Under the pieces are notes generated by a model, which was given only the letters and a program-made list of their open reading frames with translations, was not told the origin of the DNA and searched no databases. From NCBI GenBank assembly GCA_954871525.1, contig OX940863.1:1960001-2024000 (forward strand): a stretch of 64,000 nt of DNA. Direction: 5' to 3'. Positions within the stretch are counted from its first letter, which is position 1; each line of letters opens with the position of its first letter. The position numbers and the translations under genes were made by a program. Of this stretch, positions 45,947 to 58,003 are shown piece by piece. This DNA is from Parietaria judaica. Its lineage: Eukaryota; Streptophyta; Magnoliopsida; Rosales; Urticaceae.

Positions 45947-48900
45947 ATGATGCAATCCGGGGTTCCTCATTGCCACACGTGCGGCGAGCAAGTGGGCTTT
46001 GACGCCAATGGCGAGGTGTTTGTGGGCTGCCATGGCTGCAACTTCCCGATATGCAAGGACTGCCTCGCCGACGAGATCAACGAGGGCCGTAACATTTGCT
46101 TGCGCTGTGGCACGCCCTACTCCGGTACTCTATGTGCACGACACTCGCTTCAGTCTTATTGTTCGTTTCAGATGCTGTGTTAGTTCAAGGGGTGAAACTT
46201 TTGGCCTTGAAGCCCGGTTTTGGCTATGCCACAGTTGTTATGCCACTGAAAATTCAAATTCCAACTTATGTTAAGTGTACGTATATTTCTCTATGATAAC
46301 CTCAATGTTTGCCTTTAGTTTACGCAGCAAATGCACCGGCCAACGAAGAAACGATTGTATCTGAAGACGGACCCACGATTGCTTCAAACGCCGTTGATTC
46401 AAAGGTAAGAATATCGGTTTCTGTGTTTCTCTACCATACTGGTTTATGCTAATCTGTTCTCTACAGGATGTTGGACTTCATGCAAGACATATCAGCACTG
46501 TGTCCACAATTGATAGTGGTATGATTTTGATTCCAAATTAAATTAGATCCATTAGTTTTTACGGAACATTGATTATCAAACATTGTTGTTCGGTTTTTCT
46601 CTCGAAGAAATGAACGACGAATCCGGTAATCCAATCTGGAAGAACAGAGTGGAGAGTTGGAAAGACAGAAAGAGCAACAAGAAGAAAAAAGCTGGGAAAA
46701 AGACTGAGAAAGACGAGATTCAAATCCCGCCTGATCAGCACATGGAAGAACAACAGTAATTACCGAAAACGATGATTATTTCTTTTGAAACACAGGATTT
46801 GGTTTGATCAAAGTACGGTTTTGCAGAATCACGGAGGCTGCTGGGCAGCCGTTATCGCGGTTGATTCCATTGGCGAAGAGCAAACTCGCACCATACAGGA
46901 CTGTGATCGCCGTGAGATTGGTCATCCTCGTTCTGTTTTTCCATTTCCGAGTGACTCATCCCGTTGACTCCGCTTACGGGCTGTGGTTGACCTCCGTGAT
47001 CTGTGAGATCTGGTTCGCCTTCTCATGGGTGTTGGATCAGTTTCCGAAGTGGTCTCCGGTCAGCAGGGAGACGTATACTGACACGCTATCGGCCAGGTTC
47101 ATAACTTCAATCCCAATTTACTTTGTTTGAAATGAATGTTTGTTGAATGAAAACAAGAAACTAATCTTTGAATGCCCTCTTGATCATCAGGTATGAAAGA
47201 GAGGGTGAGATATCGGGTCTTGCCGCTGTGGATTTCTTCGTGAGCACGGTGGATCCATTGAAAGAACCGCCTTTGATCACGGCGAACACGGTTCTGTCGA
47301 TCCTGGCTGTCGATTATCCGGTCGAGAAGGTGTCCTGCTATGTCTCTGACGACGGTGCGGCCATGCTGTCCTTTGAGTCTCTGGTCGAGACGGCTGACTT
47401 TGCGAGGAAGTGGGTGCCGTTCTGCAAGAAGTTCACCATCGAGCCACGGGCTCCCGAGTTTTACTTCTCGCAGAAGATTGATTACTTGAAGGACAAGATT
47501 CAGCCTTCTTTTGTCAAGGAGCGCCGGGCAATGAAAGTAAGAGAAACTAACGCGGATCCGGTTTCGTATTGACAGTTAACACATAATCATATCGTGTCAC
47601 CGACGAGTTTCCTAAAAAATTGAGCTTCGAACAAAATCTTGATGCAACTGTTTTATTTTTCCCGGGTTTTCACAGAGAGATTACGAAGAGTTCAAAGTGC
47701 GCATCAACGCTTTGGTGGCGAAAGCTCAGAAAACACCCGAGGATGGGTGGACGATGCAAGACGGAACTCCTTGGCCCGGGAACAACTCACGTGATCATCC
47801 CGGCATGATTCAGGTTGCGAATCTGTTCACTTAATTACTTTTCAAGAACAAACTTGAACAAAGTGCAAAGCTTGACGGATTTCTTCCATCAGGTTTTTCT
47901 GGGAAGTACCGGTGCCCACGACATTGAAGGAAACGAGCTTCCTCGCCTCGTCTACGTCTCCAGAGAGAAGCGGCCGGGCTATCCTCACCACAAGAAAGCC
48001 GGAGCCGAGAACGCTCTGGTATTGCTCTTGCAACACTCTTAAGGTTTCAGACTCTTCTGTGTGGAAAGGTTTGAGCTTATGACAGAATGGTTTTCGGCTT
48101 TGAACAGGTTAGAGTATCAGCGATCCTCACGAATGCTCCGTTCATACTCAACCTCGACTGCGATCACTACGTCAACAACAGCAAGGCCGTGCGCGAGGCC
48201 ATGTGTTTCTTGATGGACCCTCAGTTGGGCCCCGGTCTGTGCTACGTGCAGTTCCCCCAGAGGTTTGACGGGATCGATCGGAGCGATCGTTATGCCAATC
48301 GCAACACAGTCTTCTTCGATGTAAGCTCGAACTATTAGAATACCGGATTTTGCACTACCGATTTCAACAATTAGAACTGCTCTCGCCGGAATGTCTAGCC
48401 AAAATTACATTTGCTTGTGTTACAAGCTATAACAAAAACCGATGCTGAATACCGAATGCTCTGCAAATGCGGCTTTTGCTCTAAAAACAGGGTATTTTGT
48501 GATCACAGGTCAACATGAGAGGCCTTGATGGGATTCAAGGACCGGTCTATGTCGGCACGGGTTGCGTGTTCAACAGGCAAGCGCTCTACGGATATAGCCC
48601 AGCCTCCATGCCGAGCTTACCGAAACCTTCATCGTCGTGCTCATGGTGCGGCTGTTGCTCTTGCTGTTGCCCCTCGAAGAAGCCAATGAAAGACCCCTCG
48701 GAGCTCTACCGGGACGCCAAGCGCGAGGAGCTCGACGCTGCCATATTCAACCTCAGAGAGATTGACAGTAAGTATATAAAGCTGGATTGAATTTGACAAG
48801 CCATGTCGCCATGTGCGTTGAAACGTACTTCTCCGTTTCTGTGCTGCAGATTACGACGAGCACGAGAGGTCGATGCTCATCTCGCAGATGAGCTTCGAGA

Positions 48901-50360
48901 AGACTTTCGGGCTGTCGTCGGTGTTCATCGAGTCGACGCTGATGGAGAACGGAGGAGCGCCCGAAACCGCTCACCCGACAATGCTGATCAAGGAGGCGAT
49001 CCACGTCATCGGCTGCGGCTACGAAGAGAAAACTGCATGGGGAAAAGAGGTAAACGAAACTGCGAAAACGGCTCCTATTGTTACCAAACAACATTTCGTT
49101 TCTCAAACCAAATTGGCCTCACCGTTTTTCGACAGATCGGCTGGATATACGGGTCGGTGACGGAGGACATTCTGACGGGGTTCAAGATGCAGTGCCGTGG
49201 GTGGCGTTCAGTGTACTGCATGCCGCTGAGGCCGGCGTTCAAGGGGTCGGCCCCGATCAACTTGTCGGACAGGCTTCACCAGGTTTTGCGGTGGGCGCTG
49301 GGGTCGGTGGAGATCTTCTTCAGCCGGCATTGCCCTCTCTGGTACGGCTTCGCAGGAGGCCGCCTCCGGTGGCTGCAACGCCTCGCTTACATCAACACCA
49401 TCGTCTACCCCTTCACGTCATTCCCGCTCATCGCCTACTGCACATTGCCGGCAATCTGTCTTCTCACCGGAAAATTCATCATCCCAACGGTAAGATTGCT
49501 TCTGCCTGTTACTTGCATCACACGCCATGACTAAACATACAAAAATTTTATCTTTATTTTTGTCTTAATGTAACTTCTTAAATTTTAGAAAATGACTATA
49601 GTACTTGACTTTGTATGTGATATTAAAATTAGATATCTAACTTAAAATGACTATATATTCATTTTAAGTTAGATATCTAATTTTAACTATGTAATATATC
49701 ATACCAAATTACACAAATATTTTGCGGCAAAAATACTAGTTCAAATACTCAACCGAATCCATAATTCTACAGCTTTCGAACTTGGCGAGCCTGCTGTTCC
49801 TGTGCCTCTTCATGTCGATCATCGCGACGAGCGTGCTCGAGCTGCGGTGGAGCGGTGTGACGATCGAGGAGCTGTGGCGTAACGAGCAGTTCTGGGTGAT
49901 CGGTGGCGTCTCCGCGCACCTCTTCGCCGTCTTCCAGGGCTTCCTGAAGATGCTCGCCGGCCTCGACACCAACTTCACTGTCACTTCCAAGGCCTCCGAT
50001 GACACCGACTTCGGCGAGCTCTACACGATCAAGTGGACCACGCTGCTCATCCCCCCGACAACGCTCCTCGTCGTCAACCTCGTCGGGATCGTCGCCGGCT
50101 TCTCCGACGCCCTCAACAAGGGCTACGAAGCGTGGGGCCCGCTTTTCGGGAAGGTGTTCTTCGCCTTCTGGGTGATCTCCCACCTCTACCCGTTCTTGAA
50201 GGGCTTGATGGGGCGGCAGAACCGGACTCCGACGATCGTCGTGCTTTGGTCGGTGCTCTTGGCTTCGGTGTTTTCGCTTGTGTGGGTGAAGATCAACCCG
50301 TTTGTGAGCAAGGTTGACCCGGACACCATAGCTCAGAGCTGTATCTCCATAGATTGTTGA
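45947..50360 (+). CDS. CESA8: Cellulose synthase catalytic subunit, CESA8 type (secondary wall), 13 exons
   Basis: Exons: 45947-46124, 46319-46404, 46467-46518, 46608-46755, 46827-47096, 47191-47536, 47676-47813, 47893-48018, 48108-48320, 48509-48767, 48850-49049, 49136-49489, 49773-50360; all GT-AG and in frame, giving 985 aa, the length of Arabidopsis CESA8. Seen: N-terminal zinc-binding RING (Cys 9, 12, 28, 31, 36, 39, 51, 54), two membrane helices in exon 5, the catalytic D,D,D,QxxRW set (DDG at 298-300, DCD 465-467, TED 681-683, QVLRW 721-725), a Cys-rich class-specific region ([18 protein letters not shown]) and six C-terminal helices, ending CISIDC as in CESA8 (CLLIDC). It polymerises UDP-glucose into beta-1,4-glucan with CESA4 and CESA7 at the plasma membrane during xylem and fibre wall thickening. 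All key residues are kept. Confidence 0.96.
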
Positions 50361-51426
50361 ATAAGTAGCTAGGGTTTTGAAAACCATGGTTATGCATGCA
50401 TGGGAGTGATTATATGACGTGGAAACTTTTGTGGTGATTCTCCATATAAACGAGTGATTAATTGATGCATTTTCTTATTATTAATTAGACACGATTTTGA
50501 ATATAATGATTAATTTCACACATAAATAATTACTTTGGATATTGGCTTATGTTTGTGATCATATAACATAAACATTTATACACATTTTTCATTTTATATC
50601 AATAGTGTCAGTATTTTGACATAAATCCTCAAATCTGAAAAACATAAATGGCAAAAAACGGAAGAAAAAAATGACAACAGAAATTGTAGTGATTCAATCA
50701 CGGTGTAGGAGGTACGTGCACTTGATGCTTGTAAATCTCGATCTACTATTTAATATTACCGAAGTTCGTCAGTTACAACCTTAACTTAACTCGCTCGCTC
50801 ATTCTCGTGCTGTAATGTGCAATAAAAATTAGGCTTCACAATGGGTTGTAACGAGTTAAGCATCACACTAGTTCTAGTATGATTCCCGAAATTTTATTTT
50901 AACATCTTTTAGCCTCGTCATCGTGATATAAGTTTCGGATTCAGGAACCAAATTTACCGATTTTGGATTTATGTGTCCTGAATAAAAAGAATAGTAAACG
51001 GACCCGAATCGTGTTTATAATAAAAATAAAATTCAGTTGACTTTCCGCGCGATAATTTGCCCATGGAAATTTCATGCAATCATGTAAATGTATAGAAAAA
51101 AGAATAAAATAGTAGCTTCAACGACAAGGCAACCTGAACTAATTTATAAAGAAAAGAAGACATACTGTTTATTGCGCTGTATATGCTTTTGCTCATATGA
51201 AATGAAATCAATTTGTTTTTTGGTACTAATTAATTAGTTAGTTTAATTAATATTCCAAGTTTGACCCTATAATAGCCTTACACCAAACATTGATTTAGTA
51301 GGTATTGTCGGCAACATCAGAACTATGAAGTGTCTGTCAATAATTGCGTTAATCATAAAATTAAGGTATTTTTACTTATTTTTAATAACTAAAATGTAAT
51401 GTGTTATATAGAAATAAAAAATTAGG
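50361..51426. other. CESA8 3' flank and AT-rich intergenic DNA
   Basis: The first 100-200 bp are presumably 3' UTR. Nothing else is recognised. Confidence 0.45.
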
Positions 51427-52320
51427 GGGTGAAAATTTCGGCCTGAGCCTCGGTACCTTGTGGTCCGGTTTACGCCCGATTTAATTATATGTTATTTTTC
51501 GCTAATTTATTATGATTTAGTTCTCAAATTTTACTTTATATTTAAAATTTTGAACTATGCTCATTATTTTTTAAACAATTTTAAAATCGATGTAATAAAC
51601 CCTTATGTAACAAAACTTGGCCAATTTCAGCCTGGTCACAACTCTATTTCTGGTTTTATGTATTGTTATGCGTATTTTTCGGAGCCTAGAAAAATTAAGG
51701 CCCAAAAGGACCCAAGAGGCCCAAAACAAATAAGCCCCACTAAATCGACTTTGACCCGCTATGGAAAAATCATCCTGAACCTGTCTAAAAAGTCAAATAG
51801 GCCCAATTCAAAAAGTCAACAAACTCGATCCGGAAAAGTCAACCAAAAAAGTCAATGGGCCAACCCAGACTCGACCCGGAAAAGTCAATCGGAAAAGTCA
51901 ACAAAAGTCGAAAGCCCGACCCGGAAAAGTCACACGGGAAAGTCAACAGTCTGACCCGGTAAAAGACGAGTATGATCCGTCTAAGAAATATGCCTTCGGG
52001 GGTCGCCGCGACCCTCGAAGGATAAAATTTTTGCCTTCGGGGGTCGCCACGCCCCCCGAAGACATGAATTCGAACTCCCCATCCTCTATAAATAGGAGCA
52101 GACTCCCGCCACAATCGGCAAGCGCTCCCAAAGCCAAAAAACCTCTGTTTCCCGTTTATTCATAATTTTCGGGTCAAATACTCGACTAATTTCCGAGTCA
52201 AGTTAATCGATTTTTAGGCATTAACATGTATAATAAAAGTTCCAGAATTTTCCGATATTAGACTCAATTTTACCAAGTCCGAATAATCGAGACCGGACCG
52301 AGAAAAATTCGATGCACAGG
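51427..52320 (+). mobile_element. Probable solo LTR of a Gypsy-type retroelement
   Basis: LTR-like organisation: starts TGAAAATTTCGGCCTGAGCC, then a run of diverged GACCCGGAAAAGTCAA repeats (about 51775-51960), two strong hairpins (CCTTCGGGGGTCG pairing with CGACCCTCGAAGG, 51993-52021, and a second at 52034-52061) and a TATA box CTATAAATAG (52086-52095). It ends with GGACCGAGAAAAATTC, partly complementary to the start. No clean target duplication and no partner LTR were found. The 164-codon frame at 51460 reads through the repeats and is not a gene. Confidence 0.55.
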
Positions 52321-53840
52321 AGATGCTACAAAAGTTTGTCGATGTAGGTAAACGAAAGAGAGTAAATTATGATGGCTTTCATTTTTTCGGCATCTGAAAG
52401 AGACGTATGAACAAAGCAAGAGAAAATAATATATACGAATTGTAAAATCAAATTACGTTTTTCCAATGAAATTTTATTTTAATTTCAACTCTGCTCACTA
52501 GAATCAATGAGAATACGATGTGTAATGCCAGTTGTTAATGCAAATACAAATATATTAATTAAGAGAAAAAGATTAGTCAAACGTACATTCACAAAAATCA
52601 TATTAAGAAAACAAAAAACAAGCATTCAATTTAACAGGTGTCTCTAATCATTTTGAGCAAAAAAAAAAAAGACTTAACTACCGTAGTTAGATAGATAATC
52701 AATATCATTATGAATACATTATTTATACAAACTGTACTTCTCACCAATTATTAATGTATAGAAACAATAAGTATTTATTTATTATAATTAAGAAAAACTT
52801 GGGAATATAAAAAATTAATAATAATAAAAGAGGAGGAAGCCACGAAAGCCCCGCCGAAATAATGAAATGGGATTTGATTGTAACCTTTTAACAGACCACA
52901 AATCTTGTGAATTTAATTTAGTTTAATTTAATTTAATTTAATTTCACCTAAAGTCTCATTAATTAATGATTTATAATCATAAGCTCACAACGTTATAGTC
53001 TTTTTTTAGCTTCAAATGTTAAGTAGGAGTTTGACTTTGACGGTCCTTGACTTGTGTGTTTCAGTATTTTTGACAGACTGTTTAACTCGGGTAAGAAGTC
53101 ATCAATACCCTCCATTAGCCAGTCATTTCCCGTATTTACCCTCCAGACTTCGGACAGTTTGTGCAAGTCCCGGGCCCGGTTTCCGGCTACGCATAAAAAA
53201 TGGCTGGCCTGGTCCGACCGGGAATCTTTCTGAATTAATTAACTGTTGGTTTTATAAACTTTGGGGATTAAAGCATCACAAACATGTAAATCATGTTCCA
53301 AAAGAGGAAATTTAATAAATAGTGAGATAGAGGCTCTTGATTGTTTTGAGACACACTAAAATTAATGACTTTAGATCTGAGAAATTAAAAAATATGGAAA
53401 TTTGTGAAAGTTGAATAATAATAATAATAATAATAATAAGAGCCACCAACTAATTTAATGCGTCGAGAATTGCACGCAACTCTCGTTAGCACATCAAAAT
53501 CGCCCCGAGACATCAAAAAGTCTCTTAAGCAGGACAAAACTCAATCACCATAATTAGAAGAATTGCTTGAGCGAAAAGGGCAGTTTTGTCCTTTCCCACC
53601 TACCATTTTCCCAGACCCACCTTTTTAAACCCCGCAATTTTTCAAAACGTTTCAAAACAGCCAAATCCTTGAAATCGAAGCGCTTCTCTCTTTCTCTCTG
53701 AAGCCCTTTCCTGTAAATATATAGCTAAAGCCGAGGGTAAAAGAGTCTTTTCGCTATTTGAAATCATCTTCTTCTCCAGCTTAGCTTACTCACTGAACTG
53801 TTTCTCAGACAAACTCTCTCTCTCTCTCTCTAGCTCTGCA
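52321..53840. other. Intergenic DNA upstream of the LRR gene
   Basis: AT-rich; ATTTA and TAA microsatellites at about 52914-52945 and 53416-53440. The last 100 bp, with a long CT run (53815-53832) directly before the ATG, are the likely 5' UTR of the next gene. Confidence 0.5.
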
Positions 53841-55154
53841 ATGGCGCAACCGCCATTGTTGCTCTGCTTCGTGCTTCTGTTGCTGTTCTCTTCCACGGCC
53901 TTCTCGGCGACGCCGGCGGCTCCGTCGCCGACGACCTCGCCGCGGAGCAAATCGGCGCCTCTCGGTCCGACCTCGTCGCCGGCGACTCCAGCTCCAAAGA
54001 CATCCTCGACGCTAGATCCGAAACAGCTCACGGCTCTCCAGTCGCTCAACATCCCGACCGCGCGCGACCCCTGCACCAACCCTACCCTAGCGCGCAACAA
54101 CGTCACGCTCTGCGACGCCTCGTCGCCGTTCAGGCACCTCGTCGCGCTGAGGCTCGCTAACTGCACCGACGACGTCGCTCTCTCCCAGACGGCGCTGCGC
54201 TCGCTCTCCACGCTCCAGTCCCTGCATTTCGCTAACTGTCCGATCGCCACCGTGCGGTTTCCGTCGGAGCTCGCCGAGAACCTCCGATCGTTCTCCGCTG
54301 TGCGCAGTCTCCGTCACCTCACCGGCGTTTGGCTCGCGCGCTTCGTGAACCTCACCGAGCTCGTCGTCTCCGACGTGCCTGTCTCCGCGTCAGGACCGTT
54401 CGTCATCCTCGGTAATATGAAGAAGCTCAGCTCTCTCACGATCTCCAGAGCGAATCTCTCCGGCAATGTACCGCGATACCTGAATGCGAACCTCACGTTC
54501 GTCGATCTCTCCGGAAATCAGCTCAAAGGGAGAATCCCAAGCTCGATCAACCGGCTCGAGAATCTCCAGAGCTTGAATCTCTCCAGAAACCAGCTCTCGG
54601 GCGTGATTCCGTCAACGATTGGGGATTTGATATCGCTGAAGAATCTCTCCCTGGCGTCAAATTCCCTCACCGGACCGGTCCCAGAGACAATGTCAGCGAT
54701 CCCGAATCTCGTTCACATCGATCTGAGCTCGAACCAGCTGAACGGGTCGATTCCGAGGTACTTCTCGGGGATGAAGGCGCTGAAATACCTCAACCTCGCC
54801 AACAACAACTTGCGAGGCGTAATGCCGTTCAATGCCTCGTTCATATCCCGACTGACGGTCTTCAGAGTCACCGGGAACGACTTCCTCTGCTACAACCGGT
54901 CGGTTATCTCTTCGAAGATGAAGCTCGGGATCGCGCAGTGCGACAAGCACGGGCTCCCGATGTCGCCGCCAGCAGCGAAGGACACATCGGAGGATGACAC
55001 GGATTACGACGATGACAGCGACAGCGTCGACCAGTCGAGCAAGAAGGACAGCCACCACGGCCCCAACAAGGTCGTGCTGGGAGTGGCAATCGGGCTATCT
55101 TCCATTGTCTTTCTCATCATCTTCCTGGTCTTGCTCTCCAAATGCTGTCGCTGA
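53841..55154 (+). CDS. LRR receptor-like protein, RLP51/SNC2 type, single exon
   Basis: 437 aa, intact. Seen: signal peptide (about 1-22), a Pro/Ser/Thr-rich stretch (about 23-58), an N-terminal Cys cap, extracellular leucine-rich repeats ([38 protein letters not shown] and others, about 180-340), an acidic juxtamembrane region ([11 protein letters not shown]), one membrane helix (about 410-433) and a four-residue cytosolic tail, with no kinase. The helix has a GVAIG (GxxxG, 414-418) packing motif. Architecture and size fit Arabidopsis RLP51, known as SNC2, whose dominant mutant changes that GxxxG motif and activates immunity. The ligand is unknown. Position next to CESA8 also fits RLP51 (At4g18760). 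Confidence 0.85.
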   Translation: MAQPPLLLCFVLLLLFSSTAFSATPAAPSPTTSPRSKSAPLGPTSSPATPAPKTSSTLDPKQLTALQSLNIPTARDPCTNPTLARNNVTLCDASSPFRHLVALRLANCTDDVALSQTALRSLSTLQSLHFANCPIATVRFPSELAENLRSFSAVRSLRHLTGVWLARFVNLTELVVSDVPVSASGPFVILGNMKKLSSLTISRANLSGNVPRYLNANLTFVDLSGNQLKGRIPSSINRLENLQSLNLSRNQLSGVIPSTIGDLISLKNLSLASNSLTGPVPETMSAIPNLVHIDLSSNQLNGSIPRYFSGMKALKYLNLANNNLRGVMPFNASFISRLTVFRVTGNDFLCYNRSVISSKMKLGIAQCDKHGLPMSPPAAKDTSEDDTDYDDDSDSVDQSSKKDSHHGPNKVVLGVAIGLSSIVFLIIFLVLLSKCCR

Positions 55155-55606
55155 ACCTGAAGATAAGTCACAATTTGTCTATTTCAAATTATTATTTTTT
55201 TGGTTGCTTGCTAGAGATTTAGGAATAGGAAAGAAAATCTGGGCAAATGTTTATTCTTTTGATTTATTTATTTTAATATTATTATTGATATATATTGTTG
55301 GTAATTCGGTATAATATACCTAGTGTACTGACGATATGAGAGTCAATTTATCAAGAGGAAGAATTACTTCACTTGTTTGTGTGTAACATTTATTGTTCTT
55401 TCATAAATTTACTTGTCATTTCTTGCGAGAAATTGAGCACTTGGGATAATTAGCATCCGAAGAGTTGGAAATAGCTTCGTTGCGATAAATCACGGACTAG
55501 GTCGCTTTCTTTAAGGCGTGCTTCCCGGGATAAATCCCATTTGATATATACATACTTAATAAGGGATAATAGTGGTAACAATGTCCAATTTTTTTTAAAC
55601 TAGCGT
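55155..55606. other. 3' flank of the LRR gene
   Basis: Contains the likely 3' UTR. No other feature is seen. Confidence 0.45.
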
Positions 55607-55748
55607 GGCGTAGTCTCAAACTTTCAATTGAGCGGATTAAGTTTCCAAAGATACAAAATTTGCTTCCTCCAACGTTTTAGTTACGACAATGAAATTTCGT
55701 GTCCTTGGAAACTTAATCCGCACAATTAAAAATTTGAAATTCTGCCGC
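55607..55748. mobile_element. Foldback (MITE-like) inverted repeat
   Basis: Arm 1 (about 55607-55655) holds GCGGATTAAGTTTCCAAAG; arm 2 (about 55700-55748) holds the complement CTTGGAAACTTAATCCGC. The arms are about 49 bp, with the GGCGTAGTCTCAAACTTTCA side pairing imperfectly with the outer end of arm 2. The spacer is about 45 bp. No clear target duplication was seen. Confidence 0.6.
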
Positions 55749-56061
55749 ACTAATTTTCAAGAGTTTGGGATAACTTTTTTTCACCATTATCATACTTATT
55801 AAATATTGACTCAAAATGTGGTGTGCTGAATCCGAGCTTTGATGTGTATTCAATTCTGGACACATCTTGAAAATGAATCACTTGCATAATTAATACACTT
55901 ATTTTTTTACCATCACGAAATTGACACAAAAATGGGGTCAAAATCTGAAACCAGTTGGCGATTGATAGATAATTATGAAGCATTATTAGATTTGTGAGCC
56001 TACCATAAGGTCATTATCAAATTTGTTGTCAAGAACATTGTATTATATCATTGAGCATGTT

Positions 56062-56102
<41 letters not shown>

Positions 56103-58003
56103 TAGATAACGTGGACTGAATGTCAAGTCTATTTGGTGCATAATGATAGTGCCAATGCACTACTAACGCGAACCAGCGAGGACTAATCTGTATGAATAAA
56201 TTGACCTTATTCTATTTGCGCGTTTGGTGAGCTTTTCTTCTTCCACATCAAAGTTTCAAGAATCTGAAAAACAAAAGAGCCAAACTTTAACTAACCACCA
56301 AATTCTGACTTGACCCTTTTGTTTATACTTGCCACGTTAGGGTTATGGCTAAATACAATTCCTTTATTTTCCGCTCTAACAAGGAAACGGAATTGCTTCC
56401 CTAATTTATCTTATTTAACTAGTCGATAAATTAATAATTTGGGACCACATCCCCCTAAAAACCGCACGTGCGGGTCTCCCCGCATGCGGCTCATGCCATT
56501 TGAGGTGGCCCAGCCCAACATTCATGCATAAATCCTGTAGTGAAATTCAGACTGCTCGACCTCAGAAGCTAATTCGTGTGCTCTAATATCTTTTTTTGAT
56601 GCCGATTGCCGAGAAAGGCGGGTGTAAGAAGTTGTCAATGCGTAGATAGTATATTTTTCACAAAACCCAATATAAATTTATTAAATAGACTAAAAACTAT
56701 ATTTTTATTTTTAAAATAAACAAAAAGCTAAGAATTCTAGTTTTTAAATACGCTATACTAAAATCTAAAAGAATTTTTGTGTTTTTCGTAAAAATAATTT
56801 TGCAAAACACATAAAAAACGGTTTAGTTTATTCTAAAAACAAAAACTTAGCTAAATAATCCATGCCAAACACAACCAATATCAAGTCTCTTTGCAATGGA
56901 ACAAGTATCCGAACACACAATTAAGAAAATGCATGTATTTACTATTTAATCCAAAAAAATAAAACTAAATTAAAATTTCCGTTTCTATATATAAAAATAT
57001 AATTATTTTTGCCAAAAGTTTAATTGGTATTTTTGTCGTAATTGAACAAAAAAAATTGTCAAACTTTTCGTTTTTGGGCGATAAGTACTTCACTTTTCGA
57101 GAAAATACACTTGAAAAATCGCGGCGATAAGTACCTTATTTTTCGGTTCGAAAAATCGCGATAAGTATAAAACGACAACGATTAAGAGAGAAAACTTACC
57201 GAGAACCTCATTCCATCGATTAATCGCTCGATAATCGAACAATTATCGCGATTTTTCGAACCTGATTAAATATTATTTAAAATAATAGATATTTATATTT
57301 TTAAAAACACATATTTCAATCTAGACGTATACAAGAGACTACGTACACTGTCCAAAGAAGATGGAGTTGTCACACTCACAAATATATATATATATACACT
57401 AATAATAATATAGTTCGTTTTGATTTTGATCATGTTATAAATTAGGAAATCTGATGGAAGTGATGATGATCATAACTCGTCTCTCCATGCGGATTCGAGT
57501 TGCACATGTTCATATTCCAGCAATACTCAATGCTCACAATAATTGATAACAACATTTTCAATACATTACTTCAAATTAATTTAAAAAAAAAAAAAAAAAA
57601 AAAACTTGCTCTATGATATACATACACGTGGACATCAAGACAGTGACTTTTTTACATATTAATCATTGCTCATTCATGTACAAATCGCATATATGCTAAT
57701 GATCTAGAGTTTAATCTTGACATACCGTATCTATATATATAAATCTTATTAGTTAATAGTAATTAAGGTTAAAAAAATCAAAATAAGTAAATTGAAAAAA
57801 AAAATCAGATATATATATATATAATAATCTATTTTATATGTTGCAGTGGAAATTTGTGGACCAAAAACTTTTGGATATTAAATAAATAACCACACCTATA
57901 TTGGAGGATGATCTGGCTGAATCTCATCCACTTTTTATTGGTATGAAATTCATAGAAAATCTCATGGCTTTTGTTGGTATGAAATTCATATTCCCAGCAA
58001 AAT
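55749..58003. repeat. Intergenic DNA with two dispersed repeats
   Basis: A TA microsatellite lies at about 56069-56102. 56690-56885 is related in reverse orientation to 36134-36510 (both carry TGCCAAACAC or its complement and TCTAAAAACAAAAA runs). 57060-57265 is a copy of the repeat at 41390-41575. A poly-A run is at 57583-57604. No gene seen before 58004. Confidence 0.5.

Noticed and set aside
46804..47130. Separate gene within the CESA8 region
   Set aside because: It is CESA8 exon 5 read into flanking introns.
49767..50387. 206-codon minus-strand frame over the last CESA8 exon
   Set aside because: Antisense shadow of a GC-rich exon; charged low-complexity translation, no family match.
51460..51954. 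164-codon basic protein
   Set aside because: Reads through GACCCGGAAAAGTCAA repeats of an LTR; no conserved domain.
54693..55058. Minus-strand frame over the LRR gene
   Set aside because: Antisense shadow of the coding strand.
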